From Tetracladium setigerum (Eukaryota; Ascomycota; Leotiomycetes; Helotiales): DNA of 64,000 nt. Below are positions 20,576-35,974 of this stretch, piece after piece (the stretch's first letter is position 1; each line of letters opens with the position of its first letter). The stretch spans positions 1,116,001 through 1,180,000 of the forward strand of contig PZJY01000001.1 of assembly GCA_031472005.1 (NCBI GenBank). The letters run 5' to 3'. A program made the position numbers and the translations under genes. The notes below the pieces were generated by a model. It was not told where the DNA came from and searched no databases. It saw nothing but the letters and a program-made list of their open reading frames with translations.

Positions 20576-23500
20576 TGTGATGTAGTGTCAACGCAGTTGA
20601 TTAGATCAGTGAAGTGTATGATGATGTATATATGAAAATGACGAGAGATAGTTTGTGCAGTGGTAGCGAGTGTTTTGTTTGCGTCAAGTAAACAAAAAGA
20701 TGGTTGATATAGCAAAAAACAGATATGTATACTGAAAATAGATGTTGATATGAGATGACGATATGGGAGCAAAGAAGCGAATGACTTTGACTCTCCAACA
20801 GGATGCGATTGTACTTTTAAGAGGAATGAAGAAAAGACCTTGAGAGGATGGAGAAGAAAAGTTGGTACAGTGGGATTCAAGTTGTGTTATATCTTTGGAA
20901 ATCGTTGGCTCTCGGGGGTCACGGCCTCCCACAGCCTCTTTCTCCTCGACATCCCATGTTGACCACTCAAGGGGGTCTGATGCCTGCATCTGCAATGGAG
21001 TGGATGCTTTCGATGTTTCTGAGATGGAGCTTTCCAAATTTGGAACCTGGTCGTGGCCAGGATTCAAAGGAGAGGATGCTCCATCGGTGCTTTGCGCGCG
21101 CGTTGTTGGCTCAAAGGGGGGAGCATGCCAAGAAGTCCGAAGAAGGGGTCTGAGGTTTAGCCATCCACCCATTCCACAATCCGTCTCCTAGCGAGTACGG
21201 TTTCATGCGGGAGGTGGGATGACGGATTTCTAGAGGAGGCTTGAATGGCTTGAGATTCTTGAGAAGGTGTGTGTACGGAGGTGTTTCTGAAACTTGAAAC
21301 TTTGACATTCATGCAGGTACAGAAGTAAGCGAGCCATACACAACAACCACAACAACAACAAGGCCCTGTCAATCGGTGACCAAGCTTTTTCCCGTTGCCC
21401 ACCGTTTGGGGAGACGTCCGAGGTCCCCACCATCGTGACTTTGTTTTTTTGGCTGAGTTGGGTGTACGATGGAGCAAGGTCTCCTGTCTTTTTGCTTTTC
21501 CTTCTGTCAAGTTTGTTTACACTTGCAGCATCGCACGGTGCTTTTTAATTACTTGCGGCACTTTGGAAGTTTAACGTCCTCTCCATAACGGGAAAAGGAT
21601 AGACAGCGTCACACCACGTTTAGATTCCCCAATCTTGCACTCGAAAGTGGCCATCTCGTTCAGGAATTGACCTGAGTCAACTCGCGCCAGATGGGCTTAC
21701 AACACGCTTAACTCCTCTGTCTTTAATCTCAAACATGAGCTTGTCCGGCCAAATCAAGACGCTCTCCGCGGGTCCGTGTCGCTTAAGGAGATGAGATGGC
21801 TTATTTTTAGTTGATTTACCCGCGCTGGGTGTGGCGCTCTAGACAGGCGCCACAAACGTTTCACAACCTGACCCTATCACGAACTGCCCTTTCTCTAGCC
21901 GACAACTCCTCGAAACGCCGGTAGCCGTTGACCTTCTCATTCGTCCTCAAAGATGCGCTTCTTGAACCGCCATTACGAATAGAAAGAATGAGAGGTGGTC
22001 AGGAGTTTGGTACAAGGCAAAAGGAGATTCCGGTGACATCGACAGGCAAATTAGGGTCACAGACTGAATCTTTTCGATACAAAGGTACAAATATTGACTG
22101 CAAAATCTGGTAGCGGCCAATCATTCGATAAAGGGATGGATCCCAAGGAGGGCAACCGGTAGCGGAGTGCAGTCGGGGAGGGACGATGTCTTGGGGAAAA
22201 AAACAGGCCCCTCGGAGTCCGGATCACAACCGTCTCCAAAAAGTTTTGTCTTGAGGCGTGAGGAGAGTTCCCCTTTTTCGACTTTGGATCCGAGCACCTT
22301 CAACCTGGCTACTTTTCCCACCCAGATCCGGACAGTCGGACACCCAGTTCTTCTTTCTTCTTCTTCCCTTGAATCAGATGACTTGTCAAGTGGGAAGTTC
22401 CTCGCACGCAAAACCCTCTTTTCATCTGAACTTATCTATCAGAAGGGAAGACCCGCTGCGGCAGTTCTAAATTCTAGTCATTGTATCCAGTGATATCTCA
22501 GGGAATTATTGAACTCAATCGACGAGAAAATGCGAGCTCCTCTCGGTGAGTAAATCGTATTCGCAGCATGGCAAGCATTCCTTCAGATTCCAGGCAGAGC
22601 AGAGTCGGATCTATGATCCCAGCTCAATTCTTTCGAAACCCCAGCGACAAGGGACCTCAAAACGGCATCATCTCCTGCCCGCCACACCCCAAAGCAGAAG
22701 ACCTCCCCTACGGCAGATCGACTTTTGACTTTTGAATTTTCCATCGCTTCCGCCCATGATGGCCCATCAGGCGATTTCGCCTCCGCAGACCAATCAGAAT
22801 TCTGAGATTCTCAGATATGTTTCCCGTTCCCCATGCCCATAACGGCGAATGCCTTGCATATAACATCTCGATATCCCGATCAATTAATCAAGACTTCGAC
22901 GTACCTCCGTACATTCAATACTCCGTAAAAGCTTTTCCCCCCTATTTTTCAATGGGTCTCCAGGCTGCAAGACGGACAGCGGCAGTTTTGTGTAGAAACG
23001 CTTTTGTGCACAAATAGACAGCAACATCCGGCTAGCATGCCAACGAGAGAATTAGTGAAAAGGATGCAGAGAAAAAAAGAATCAATGCAAAACGGCCAAC
23101 AAACATGAAACACCACCTTCGAGACTTCAGCCGAGTCGCAATAGGAAGGTGGTGGTCGGTTTTGTGGGGAAGCTTGGATTATCCCGTCCATTTGAGAATT
23201 GTGAAACACTGGTTGCCAGACCATCAACCTTGACAGTAGGATCGCAGCCACGCGATGGAACCTGGCAAAACCTGGCCATGAAATCCGGGCGCGCTGAGAA
23301 GAAAACTGTTGAAAGAAGCTTTTTTGACATCATGTCGATTTCTTTCTTCTTTTGTCCGCACTCGTACCTTATTTTTGTATTTTTGGGTGCCTCGACTTGA
23401 AACGTGGCCGTCTTTGTGATCAACGGGATACGGATCATGCTGGCGGGAAGTTTGGTCTGCTCGTCATTAATCCTCCGTACACCACTCGCCTGCGTGAGCG

Positions 23501-26500
23501 TGCGTCTTGAAAGTTGAAACTTCAGAGGGAAGGCAGTTTATTTTTGCATGAACACCTGGAGGGGCGGTGTAGATCGCATCCCGCGAATCTGGGACAAGAG
23601 GGAGGCCTTGTGGAGTTTTTTCTTACTCCTCGCGAGGTGTTTACATCGTGGTGGACATCCTAAGCTTCCTGCAAAGCCAACTGCTCAGCGGTCGGTTGTT
23701 TTCACCCTCTAGAACTATTCTTCTTTTGCATGAAATACTCCATCTGATATTGAGGAACTGAGGTGGGATGTTCGATTGAGAAGTTTATGCTTGGTGGACA
23801 AAATGGTGGACACTCGTCATCCCCCACCTGATTCACCATCTAATGCATGAAATCTGGAGAGGCTGTGTAGATGTTTATTCTATTCTCTCTGTTCCTCGGT
23901 CATGCCTTTCGCGGCAAGGAGTTCCCTACGCGGATTTCATGACTACGTAGTTGAGGAGGGTTCACCGTCGTTTATGTGGTTACGAAAAAGTTTATGGGAT
24001 CGCCGTAAAAAGACTAGGGATATCGATTTTCTGTCGTCATGTCTTCTATTTGCATCTGATGTTCTCGAAGCATCATGCACAAGCGCGTGTCAGAATAAGC
24101 AAAATGTCAAAGTTAAAAACAACCTCAATATCAAAATTTAAGCTCCAGGATAGATACTGGAAGGAGCTTCCCAGGCATATGAAAATAGAGCACCCGGGAA
24201 TTCCTTCCAGCACTTGTTTTGGAACTCCAGGTTCGACATCGAGAGCCTACAAAGTCCCAATGCTCAATTAGTGTGATAATCTACTCTTCTCATACTCTTG
24301 ACATTAAAGTAGGTACAGGGAAGTTTTAGCTAGGAAGAGGAGGAGGATGAATGGGGGCCTCCTGCTTTCTTCTCTTCTACCACTTAGGAACTCTCTCCTA
24401 GCCCTCAGTTTTGTAATTGTGAGTTAGAAATTACGCGTGATACTTCTGGGCTAGTCTCTGGAAATCCAATAATACTGGGAAGGTCCGTAGGAAACACCAG
24501 AGTTTGAGAAACAAGGGATCAGAAGGAGTGCTTCATATATGGTCTTCTGTCTTCAACATATTCTTTGTTAAAACCCCACAACAGGGGTAGTTTAGAGAGT
24601 GTTCATTCTACCTTCAAGTTCTCTTAGAACTTACCACATCTTGATTATGGTCTGCGATCTGTTTTGCTTGAATACTCATTCTTTCCTGTTAAATCATAGA
24701 TGGCGTATCGAGGGTCCTCCCAGTTAACTATATGAACCAAATTTGTATTCTCCTTTGCGCTTTCTTCGGGACGATCTTCTTTCTAAAACGGTAATTATGA
24801 CGGCACTTGTCATATCTTCTGTGCAGGATTTTTGAAGGGCACATCCCCTGGAAATGACGAATGCACAATTCTAGTTGATGGGCGGAGCGGAATATAGTAA
24901 TGATTGATTAAGCATTGCTTGATGTGGCAATACACAGTTTCTTTTGATTACAAGTATGGTGTAAAGGCTAGTGATACAAACACACAAATAAGATTATGAA
25001 GTGTCCATTCACATTATATGTATTAGCTACGTGGATTGCAGCATCACAGAAACAAACCTGATGCTGGATTCTGACTTTTGCTTCTGCACATTTTTCTCAT
25101 TCTAGTGATAGTGGTCTCAATGAACCCATCTCTCCAATGGCCAAGAATTCTATATCCTGCTTTCTCTCGGTGGGAGCCTTGGAGAGCAGCAACAACATGG
25201 CATACAACCCGCCATGTCAACCTCATGTACCAAGTCTGCCCCCCCCCCCTGATATATTGTCATCTGACTTTGTTGCCTTACCAATGAAATGATAGCTCTT
25301 GTGAATGGTTATGTCTTATTTCGTTTAAGTGCAGATTTCTGTAAGTGTGTTCATACGAGCTGAATGAACACGCGTACACGAGGTGACGAGAACCTGGATG
25401 GGCGCAGCAATTTTCACACACCTCTTGTGTTCGCAGCCAGGACAAGTTATTTTTAAAACTTCTTCTTGTTTATGGTGGGGAGGTTGGTGCTGCACGATAA
25501 ACTAAAATAAACAAGGTACTGTGAAATCTGAGTTTAGGTATCTATGGAATTACATTGGTCGGAATGTTTGCTCACTCTGCGATGCACCGAGACAGTCGCC
25601 GCACTTGCTCTGTTGGTGGCTAGGAAGAGACTTTTTGAGATGAAATTCATATAATAGTGAGAGAGGCAGAACTGTATAGTCATTAGATCACAGAGAATCG
25701 TCGTAGATTTAGTATAACTTGAAGGATTCTCTTGGTAGGAGGTTGCTGTCCACATTCGACCAACTGCTTGCCAAAAGTTTTGTGTTCGCGGTCAGGATGA
25801 CAGAACGAAATACCTCTAGATCAATCTTTAATAACAAAAAGGATTACTTATACTGTGCAGTTGTGCCGTCGCGCTGTAGTGAGATTCTGTAAAGTGTCTC
25901 CGTCTTATTTAACTTGAAGAATTATTTAGTCGGACGGTTAACATCAAATTACGTCTGAACGTATTTCCGTGACCTTCTTCATAGACGTCTACAATACTTC
26001 ACTTTATTAAATTTCAACATTTGCCAGTAGAACCTTTCCAGACATCCGTAGACTGGAACAGGACTTCACTATGACTTCGAAGTTTGAAGTGCCAAGATAT
26101 CACTTCTCAACTCATGATGCCTTCTTACAAATCAGGTATCAGCATTTTGAGGTTCTGCTATTGATTCCAAATCTCCGTGGTTTACTCATCCACGATCCGT
26201 CAGCCCCGGAGTTTCGATCTCCGCCTTGACCGAACATCTCAAAGTCTGAACACTTTTTGCTCGCCTAACGAGTCGAGTATACATGCAGGACACCTTCTCA
26301 ACTCCGTAGCCAGCAGCATCAGGCCTTTAACTCCACAATAAGGCGCCCTTTCAGAACTTGACATCTTTAAAAGGCGTCTGGCACTGAATCGCCTTCTTTT
26401 AAACCTTCACCGGTTAGTATTCCACCTGTTTCTGACCGAAGAAGAGGCTGCAACTCGGGCGTTAGAAATCAATATACCCCACGCAATCAAGGCTCAATTT

Positions 26501-29500
26501 ATCGTGAACCTGACACCTACAAATCAAGTCAGCAAATAATACGAAAGAAATCATGAGATCATGACCGCAGTCTTTAGGCTCTATCTGGTTTTGCCTCACA
26601 GCCAAAAGACGAAGCCATTTCCAATTCCCTCGGTGTTTTAATCTGCGCGACGGCCGGATTCGGAGTTTGCTCAAATTCTGACGTCGAACTCGGAACCTCG
26701 GATAGAGGCCGAGCCAGACATATTATGAGGAGTTTCGAAATTTGAAACTTATGTATTGAAAGCCCTTCTGAGATGAGGCAAATTCGTCGTATGCGTTCAT
26801 GATCCTTGGCGTGGTTGCCTTGTCCCGTATTTCCTTCTAGTTCTCCTATAGAAGTCTCTTTTACAACACTTGCATGCGTTTTCATGCATAGTGTGCCAAT
26901 TAAAATTCGAGAGCAATGCTCATGTTCCGATGAGGACTATAGTCCAAAAGTGGGTGCACTTTTGGGCATCATTTTCTGTTTTGAGGGTTTCCACGCCAAA
27001 TAGAACAAATGTTGTCGGTACGTTCCGTATATTTCCAAATGTAGATAAGATTGATTTCCTGAAATCCCAGAAGTTTTTACTGTAAAGATAGCAAATGATG
27101 TCTCTGAAAATGAAGCAACCGGTTGGTCAAATAATCAAATTTGTGCCATTTCGCGGGACCGGAGGGAAAAGTGATGATTGGTTGTTGATTAAAAACATGG
27201 ATGCACACTGCAGCTCGCACGGCAAACAACGATACTTTTTCTGCCTAGAAATCCCTATTCTAGCCTGATTGTAAAGTAATTGACCGAGACTAAGCAAATT
27301 CTACATCAATGTACCAGAAATCTTGGATAAATGTTCTCCCCTTGCCGGGTTCTTCGACGATGGTTTGGTTGATTCTTTAAATTCCATTTCTTGAAAAACA
27401 AATTGCGAACAAATGGGAGTGGCCTTTTGAACACTGCTCTCGGCTAGCACGTTATTTTGGCACGTTACATCTCTTCATACCGACTGCACCCTTCGTGCAG
27501 TATCTGATTCAAGTGGACAGTTATTATTAGGAGAGAGCTCCTAGGTTCTCTCAACACCATCAATACTTGGTTCGCTTAAAAAAAGGTTTGTACCACTTCA
27601 TTCACATGAACGACGTTTCCTCATTCTTCTATGCTTTTCTTTTCGCCCAAGTCATTGGGTTATCATCCCAGGGAGAGATTGATAAGTAGTAAAAAGCTAA
27701 TTGGATAATAGAAGAAGGCATCGTTGTGGGTTACCTGAGAAGTGCCCGTCAATGCCTGAGGTGTGAGGCGGTTGTTGCCTTTCCCCGCAGTCGCAGGCTC
27801 GCAGCCTCACTTATGGAATATGTAGCAAGGCTCACCACCTTTGGTGGCTTTGGTTTACCAATCTTACTATCGCAGTTCACCCTAAACAATATAACATGTG
27901 ACGTGGCCGGCAAGTCAACCAAATCGGAAACCGACGCGCGCGCCTCATTCTCTGTCACCGATATTCAGGATTTCATCATCTCAGAATGTGGACGAACTCC
28001 CATGTTTACAACGGTAGAAGCGCTTGAAATTTCTAAATTGAGGTGTGCTATGCACTCAGGGGCATGTTGGTGACGAACCGGTGTGATATCTAGTGCATCA
28101 GAGTAAGGCTGATAACTTCATTTTTGAGAAAACCAGGGTTCAATTACTTTTGTAGGTGGAATCTGGAGCCCCATTTGTGGTGGAGCTCATCGATTATCTG
28201 AAAGCTCGATCGATGGCGCAGGAGCGGTGAGTTGATTGACGAGACAATTACAGCGGTGAGATCAAAATCCCATACGGAGCGTAAGGCAAACAAAATTATA
28301 ACATGGACAATTCATTTAAGTCAATGCAAAGGCACGGTGTGCTGTGCGCCTGTTTGAGTTGTGACAAGTCGAAAGTATATTATTCAGGGTGGAAAATAGT
28401 TTGGTTGGTGCTTCCCGCAGTCCGGGGAAACTCACTGATCGAGCCGCGGAGAGGTTTTGCGTAAAAAGAAAAGAAAAGAAAATTCAAACTCTAAAATGCT
28501 AATTCTTTTCCAAGATAGCGAGCCATATACTTGGAGCTCTTTGTGGGATTCAATTGAATTGAGAAAAGCTAAAGAATAATATTTTCGGAGAGGGAGGGGT
28601 AGGTTGAGGTGGCGGTGAAGGCTGGTCTTGCCGTCGACGCAACACTTCATCAATTGAGTATATGAGAAGGTTGGAAAGTGAAGAAACATAATGGTTTCGG
28701 GCGTACAAACATCTAAACTAGAGATTATGTTCTAAAAAATACTGATTGGGGTTGTGCGTGGTGAAAAACTTTGATTTTCATTGGATATGTCTTGTGGTTT
28801 CTTGTATCAGAGCAAACATATTGACTTCACCAACGGCGCATTGTATATTCTTATCGAGACTGATTTTTTCCCCTATAACAGAATCGAATGCATGCAGATT
28901 ATTTTTAGAAAGTTTTCAAATACCCAGGCAAGAGCATCCTTCAGTATTATGATATCTGACGGGGACACACGCTGCCATGCATTCATGATGATACATTTAT
29001 GTGAGAAATGTGAGAACAATTATTAGTATTGTTTATCAATTTCATCGTAACACAATTTACCACGGAAAAGTCCCTGCGTTTTGTGCAACGATCAAATTGA
29101 CATCAAATCGCAGCTAGTGGGGAAAGACCAGCATTTCTACGTAAACCACCGCCGTGAGCTGACCAGCACTAAGTTGAGCACTTGACATCAAACTCGTGAT
29201 TTATCCTCGTATAAGATTTCGTAAGATGCATGCTATTTCTGTATAGAGGTTGCCTCGTCGTGTCTGGTTGTGTAACTTCCACTTGAGACATTCTTGTCTG
29301 CCAAGGATCGCTGAGAAGGATTCACTTGTAAGCAAGGATTGATGCTGGCCTCTTTTCCCAATTGCGGTGGAGCGAATCAAACAAAGTGGCATAGATTATT
29401 GCAAGCAGCTGAGCGAGATGAAACTCCCGACTGCAAGCCGACACGGATACATGACCACTTTTGTGTAAGGAAGAGACTCTCCAGCTCCAAAGTCGGGCAC

Positions 29501-32500
29501 CAGATGCTGTAGAGAATGGCATACGAAACATATCGTGGTTGTATAGCCTTGCCGAAGGCAGCAAAGCAAGAGATGGATGTGGGAGTACAAGTTTATCGAC
29601 AAGGGTTCTGATGTGATGGCTTCGGTCGTGTTACACCAGAAAGTGCAATTCCGAACCCGAGTGCCGGGTTACAACGTGTATCAAGAGATTGTACCTCAGT
29701 ACAACTCTCAATGCTGGATATACGAGCACTAGGTACGTCTCTAAGGACAAACGCAGGCCTATATGATATGAGGTAAATCCGGGTACTCACCACAAATGCT
29801 AGCCTTTCGGTGCACAATTCCGAGTGATTATCCAAAGAAACTGTTGCATTGTCCTGGCCATGGTACACACAAACAGAGCCTTATCGGGAAGCAGAAGCAC
29901 GGGCATTTAAAGACGGCTATGTTGTGTTCGACTTTGTGACGACTGAAAACACCGTCAGAAGACATTTTTCGTCAACTCATCGGTTATGAACGGGAAACAC
30001 CCATCAGGCAGGACAGCCAGTGGTGGGACAACAGACTCAGGCATATTTCAACTTGCGGGAGCACATAGTAGTCTTCGGTAAGACTGCCACATGGCCATTT
30101 CAAGAATAGATATTGTGCCCCAAGAAGAAGGCAAAAGTGTCATCTGCTCAAATGTGAGAACAAAGTTCAGATATGATGTGTGAGAGGGGAACAGATTACA
30201 CGCAAATTTACATCCAGATGATCCAATCTCCCGTGATCTTCAAGAACGATGAGTTGTTCAATGCTATGGGTTGTTGAATACATCGCGCGCGTATGCGCTT
30301 CCGATCACACTTCGATTGACATCGACGTCCAGTGCCACGGGTTTGGACTGATTTGCTGCAGCTACCCGAGTATTTCTTGAAAAGAATCTATGGCAACTGG
30401 AAGCTGCCACAATACCTCGTAGCAAGAGACTGCTAATGAGGACCGAAAAAAAGAGCTGTAAAATCAAGCAAGCAACAGACAAGTTGCCCCAAATGCCCTT
30501 GTTGTACTCCGTAGGTTGCGTATAGAAAAGGTTACGCGAATTTGGAACTGCGAGCGTGAATGGAAAATTTGGTGGCGCGTTCGCGATGCACAAATGCTTA
30601 GATGATAAAATGCCAAGACGTTTTGAAAAGTACGCAAGACAAGCGCATATTGTAGAACTACATGCGCTTCTATCAAAACTAGGAAAATTATTTTGTTGAG
30701 TTGTTGAGTGCTCTCCAAATATGGATCAAACTTTATCATCACTTCTTGTGAAGGGATGTAGTGTTTCGTTATTCTACGCATGTTTGGCAACACGACTAAA
30801 ACTGGTGGAAAGGGCGGGTATTTGATGCTTGAGGACTAAGAACTTGCCTACTCTCTATCAACACATCACACAGATTCTTTTCATTCTTAAGGAATTCATT
30901 CGCTGGTAGCCCCTCGTTACAAAAGTAATGCTAAAGGTCTAGACAAAGAGTAGTTGCTTTGTGACAGCTTTTAACTTGAGGGGTTGAGAACTTGAGATAG
31001 GTCAGGGCCGATCTGCCAAGCGCACACAACACATCACGTCAATACCACTTCACAACCACAGTCACATCCCATCATATTCCTCGTACATTAACACCAGCAA
31101 AAGACGACCAAGTGATTGCCCACGCAATGCTATAAATCCCAAAATCCTAGACCATATGATCAAACAAAATACCTAAGCACTCTTGACTGTACTACTGCGC
31201 CAAGAAAATTCAATAGCACTTCCCAGCCAAAGGATCTGTCGCCGTTTCTAAAACAGGGCTGCCAACCATTCTGTCCCAATCACTGACGAAGACTTCCATG
31301 CTTTAATTTTTCCTTCACTGCCATCCAATAATCCAATATTCTTTACAGCATTTACTTACCGAGTCATAAAGGCCTCACCCACACTCACCCACATCAACTC
31401 CGCCATCATCCAACCCTCATGCATGAAATTTTGTTGAAATATAATTTCCACGGTGGTCTACTGCTAGGTTAAGGCTTAAGCTTAAATGGGAAAATGTGGG
31501 TGTTCCTGGCATGTTATCACGATGCAGTGTAGTACAAAACAGTGCAGGACAACCAATATATGTGAATTCCGCGAAGCACATGCATGCATATTCGGAACTT
31601 TGAGGCGAGGCGAGGGCGAGGCGAGATGAGATGGGATATCGATGATGGACGTTGGCTTAGGAGTCATATTGGAGGCACGGAAGTTGGGAAATACCTTCGT
31701 GCCCAGCTTCTCGCCCAGCTTCTGGGTCTTGCAACGACCTCATTCATACCCAACTGATCGTTTCATCGACCGTTTTCGTACGCCCGATTATTAGATAGAG
31801 GGCGAAAAGGAGACGAAAACTAATTGATCCTGTATGGCGAGGCTTGAACGTTGGATGTTTCGCCTCACGACCAAGTAATGCGGATTTGCTGGTTATTTCG
31901 AGCTTTCCCAAGGCAAACATATTAATCTTGGTGTTGTGAATTCCTTTTGGTGCATCCGAAGGACGATGCGTTAATGCCTTCCTTGAAAAACACGTCGGTC
32001 GACCAGGTGACCCTTGCACAGTACTCCCATCGTCATCAGAGAACAACCATATCTGAAAGGGACGTGTCAACGCATGTCTCGCTATCAATTTCTTGAGAAG
32101 AAAACTCAAATGCAAGCCTTGTTCTGCTGCACCAGTTAGTGAACAGATACAGGTAGGCAACGGCAATAGAGCCCAAGATCTCATGATCCACGTCCCAACT
32201 TTCGACTACTTCTCCATTATAGCTATTCTTTTCTCCCAACGATATGCTAGCGAATGAAACCATGCAGAATGTTGTTTTCTCCAAGCGGTGAGTACTCGGG
32301 GGACTGGAGGAGAGACGTTGACACGAGCTTCCTAAATTGTGACCATCGTTCCGAGATTGGGACAAGCCTTGTCTCCTGTCCATCCACACAGAATCGTCTT
32401 TGCGCCAGGCAGAAGGAGCCGCGAGGATCATGGACGGCAAATCCCCTATGGTGTATGGAGAATGGAGTCTAATCACATCCGTCAAACAAGGCAACTGACC

Positions 32501-35500
32501 GATTATGCCACCGTGAATACGAAGCTTGGTCCATCATTGAATTAAGGGGGCGGGATGACTGGTTGGATGGGGCAAATAGAAGCAGCTGGAGATAGACATG
32601 GCTGTTATGTGTTGAATCAGGGCGAGTTCCTCAAGTTAACAGGCCATACTGCAATCCGAGAGGTCGGTGGGGTGACCTAAGACAGAAGACATGAGCTGAC
32701 AATTGAAGTGTGCTTGCGTCTCCTAACCGAAGTCGAGGAAGTATTTGCCATCGAATAATAAAGCAGCTGCAACCGAGGAACGATATTTGCCTTCGAATCA
32801 TACAGCAATGTTACCAGCGGGAGGTCCGCATATAACGCACGTGACTTCTGATGGCAAAGTTGATAGACAGGATTGAGAAGCCTCGTAATCCAGGGGCAAT
32901 TCAGCAGGGAAGTGGCAAGCTGTGAATATATACATTAGCTGAAATGCGAGGGATGTAGATTTGATGGTAGGGGATTATTGGAGTGGCGACAAAGAACAGT
33001 AGAAGATCAATCAAGCTCAGCTGCGCCACCTCATACCAAACTGAGTAAAATCATGGACCAATCGCCCATAGATCACCACTGCATCAAAACTCGCAATTCC
33101 GCTTGAAAGGAACCAAGCGGCTGAAGAAAGAGTAATTATTAAAAAGATGATCATTGAAAAGCAAATAAGGCGTGCATGAGGAAAAAAAAGGAAGGTTTGA
33201 TGCAATGCTTGTATCACGTGATCGCTTCATTATACCTCTCAACTCTGAGAGTGGTTAATGGCTTGCGACACGTGTTATAATCCACTCATTTGTACTTGCA
33301 ATACAAACACAAATTAGTTCGACAGCTTCTCTATAGCAAATATTATTTCTCTTCGCACCTGCCTCTCTTAGATGCGGCAGAGAAGCGGGTACGGTACGAA
33401 GGTACAAAGGAAGGACGGCGGCTTCTTCCGCTACCGGTTTGGGCCGTTCTCAAGGACAGAAACATTAAATGTTCCGGAATGACGGCTGGTCAACATAACC
33501 GGTAAGGCAAACATTACGACCAGAAATGCCGCATTTAACGTCTCCTGAGAAAGCGAAGAATGCGAAATAATAAGGGGGGTCCAAATTGTAAGACCGCGGC
33601 TAATTGACGAGGAAGACCACGACGCAGTACCCCGGTTGCGAGACTGGCAACTTACCTATATTGGTGTTTATATTCCAAAGTGATAATCCTTCGCTAAATT
33701 CAAGGTTTGTGCGGATCGAGAAAGAGGAATCGCAGAATACAGAAGAGGTGGAACGTGTCTTGCGTGTTACGCTGTTGTGTTGGTGCTAGAATTGTTGTTA
33801 GCTTCTGATTATTGATCATATCGTGAGTTATTTTTAGTGCAGAAAAACATACATTTGGAATAACTTGTGGCACATGAATTAACCAAGCTTTCGCTCCTCG
33901 CGTCTAGATGGAATCCGGGTGTTGAAAAGTTCCGCAGTATAGTGGGAGTGGAATTGTTAGCACAGCCCAGTTGTGATATATTCGTCAGCACCTGCGCGGC
34001 ACTGAAAGATCGAGTTGGTCCAATTCTGAATGCCTTCTATCCAGCAAGTAAATACGAAAGGCAATTCGACTTGAAGCTTCAAAACTCAAAACTCAGATCC
34101 CTGGTTTGCGGCCTCGCACCAGCATCGGCATCGCCTCAAAACGCGTCTTGTGCGCGGAGTTCAGTATGAACAAGTCCGTCCTTGGATGCTTGAGCTCAGA
34201 TTCCTCAGATGGGCGTGATGAAGATGAGCCACGTCCAAGACTACAGAAAACCATGAAACGAATGCGTTGGAGGGGATCAAGAAGGCTGTTACGCATTGCC
34301 AGCGCCTAGTAACCTCAAGAAATCCAATTTTTAAAGGAACAAGAAATCCAAGGAACAGTCGCAAAGACAAGCAGAGAAACGCGTAATATTTCTAAGAGAG
34401 GAAAAACAAATCTGAAGATCTCAATGCACTGTGCTTGCAGAACTAGGTGTAAAATCGTTCTCGTTGAATATCGGCTTCGTTGATTCAAACATCTGCTTTG
34501 CGAGCGTAATAGCAAGTGAGACCAAACTTTATCGGCAGAACAAGGGCTTCCGCAAACGATTAATCGTGCCAAAGAACGCTCTGCATTTCGCTGAAGGCAA
34601 GATTTCGCTGGTGTGGCCATTACTCACTCGAGTACGTACTGTGCAAAGTCGCGATAATAAAAACAATGACCAAGCGAAATAGCTTGTCTACCCATTGATG
34701 CCACGGTAATTTTCTGGAAGTTCCAAGCTGTGCTCCTGGAGGTGCAGTTCGGTGAAGAATGGACACAAGAGTTGAGACTTTCGTAACGTATGACGCTTTA
34801 TGTGCCAGCTCGAGAGGAATGTAGTAGCTGACACACTTGTACAGCAGTACTTGGCCGTAGTTGTATGGATTTTGCGAGAATAATGAGTTTTCCATTGGTG
34901 ACAAGCCTTCTGATTCCAGCTCCTCAAACAACAGTCGTTGGTTGTTATGTTGGTTGTGTTGGTTGTGGTTGCTGTGCTCGTTTTGTTGGTTAGCGCGGGA
35001 GTACCAGCATGGCAGTTAATCCTGGAGGATGAGAGAAAGTTCGTTTTCGAAGTGGGATTATGTGAGGCCCATGGTGAAGGGAAACCATTGGTATCATGTA
35101 ATTTGGGTTGTAGACTACTGGCAAACTGGATCGCCTCAGTTAGAATCCTGTTCCCTTTAATTTTGAGAGCCTGCCCGATAAAGAGACAGCCTCGCGCTGG
35201 AAAGGGGAACAATTAATCCTGGGAAAATGAGCATGACCACCACCTACGCGAGGAAAAGTTGTGGTTCGCATGGTTGGCTACCTTGATGAGCTCAGCTAAC
35301 AGCCCTGGAAAACTTTACAGTCCTCCAAAAATGTAGGGCCAACAACCATCATGGGCTTGCGCAACTCGCACAACGCGAGCGTGGCCTTTTGATGTTTATA
35401 TATCTACACTTTGGGAGTGGTGGCGAATATCGAAAGGACTGAATGGCGTCGTCGATAAAAATCGTCATGCTGGCAAGCTCGCAATAGGTCGCTTCTTCAT

Positions 35501-35974
35501 CGGACTCCTTCTTCTCCTAGTTGAAAGGATTTCTGAGGCGGACCGTCAGGTCAGGGCGCCATTTCGAGGCAAAGTAGCCTGTCCAATTGCGGTGACGATG
35601 GCTCCGGTGAGTAGTAAGGCAACCACTACTTCTGCCAACCCATTTCTATGAATTTGGCGAACCGTCCATGTCCCCTTCACAAAACCGGGGCAGGTCCTTC
35701 GCTGATTTCGACGAGTTTTCATCTTCACTTCCATATCATTCAATCTGCCTTTCGTCCAGCGAACTTGTGCTTGAATATACTCGATTGTTGTCCAGTTCGC
35801 TGGCGTTTGGCTGCGTCAAATCTCTTCTTCACCTTAATTTCAACGTCGCTTGGGCCTCATGCCAAGCCTCCGTCCATTCACGAGCACCCCTCCAAATTCC
35901 GTATTGTATGACCGACCCACGATCTCGATACAATCACCATCACCATCTGACTGACAAACAATGTAGATACGATC
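20576..35974. other. 15-kb gene-poor interval
   Basis: No convincing protein gene, tRNA or rRNA was found on either strand. Open frames are short, overlap in several phases and lack recognisable domains or plausible exon joins. Base composition looks close to the flanks by eye and is not the extreme AT-rich composition of heavily RIP-mutated DNA. Notable bits are an 11-C homopolymer at 25239-25249, a GAGGCGAG-type tract near 31611-31635, and a small hairpin-forming GC stretch around 26188-26225. The left end is the promoter of the CFEM gene and the right end that of the Est1-like gene. Possible contents are decayed transposons, non-coding RNA genes or regulatory DNA. Confidence 0.5.

Noticed and set aside
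26150..26260. tRNA-like arms (GTGG...CCAC and CGGAG-TTTCGAT-CTCCG)
   Set aside because: No acceptor stem closes around them and no A box is present at the required distance.
30264..30593. 109-codon minus-strand frame with a hydrophobic stretch
   Set aside because: A single hydrophobic run arises easily by chance; no neighbouring exons or start context support it.
34688..35212. 174-codon minus-strand frame
   Set aside because: Rich in Thr/Asn from a simple GTT-type repeat on the other strand; no domain and overlaps other frames.
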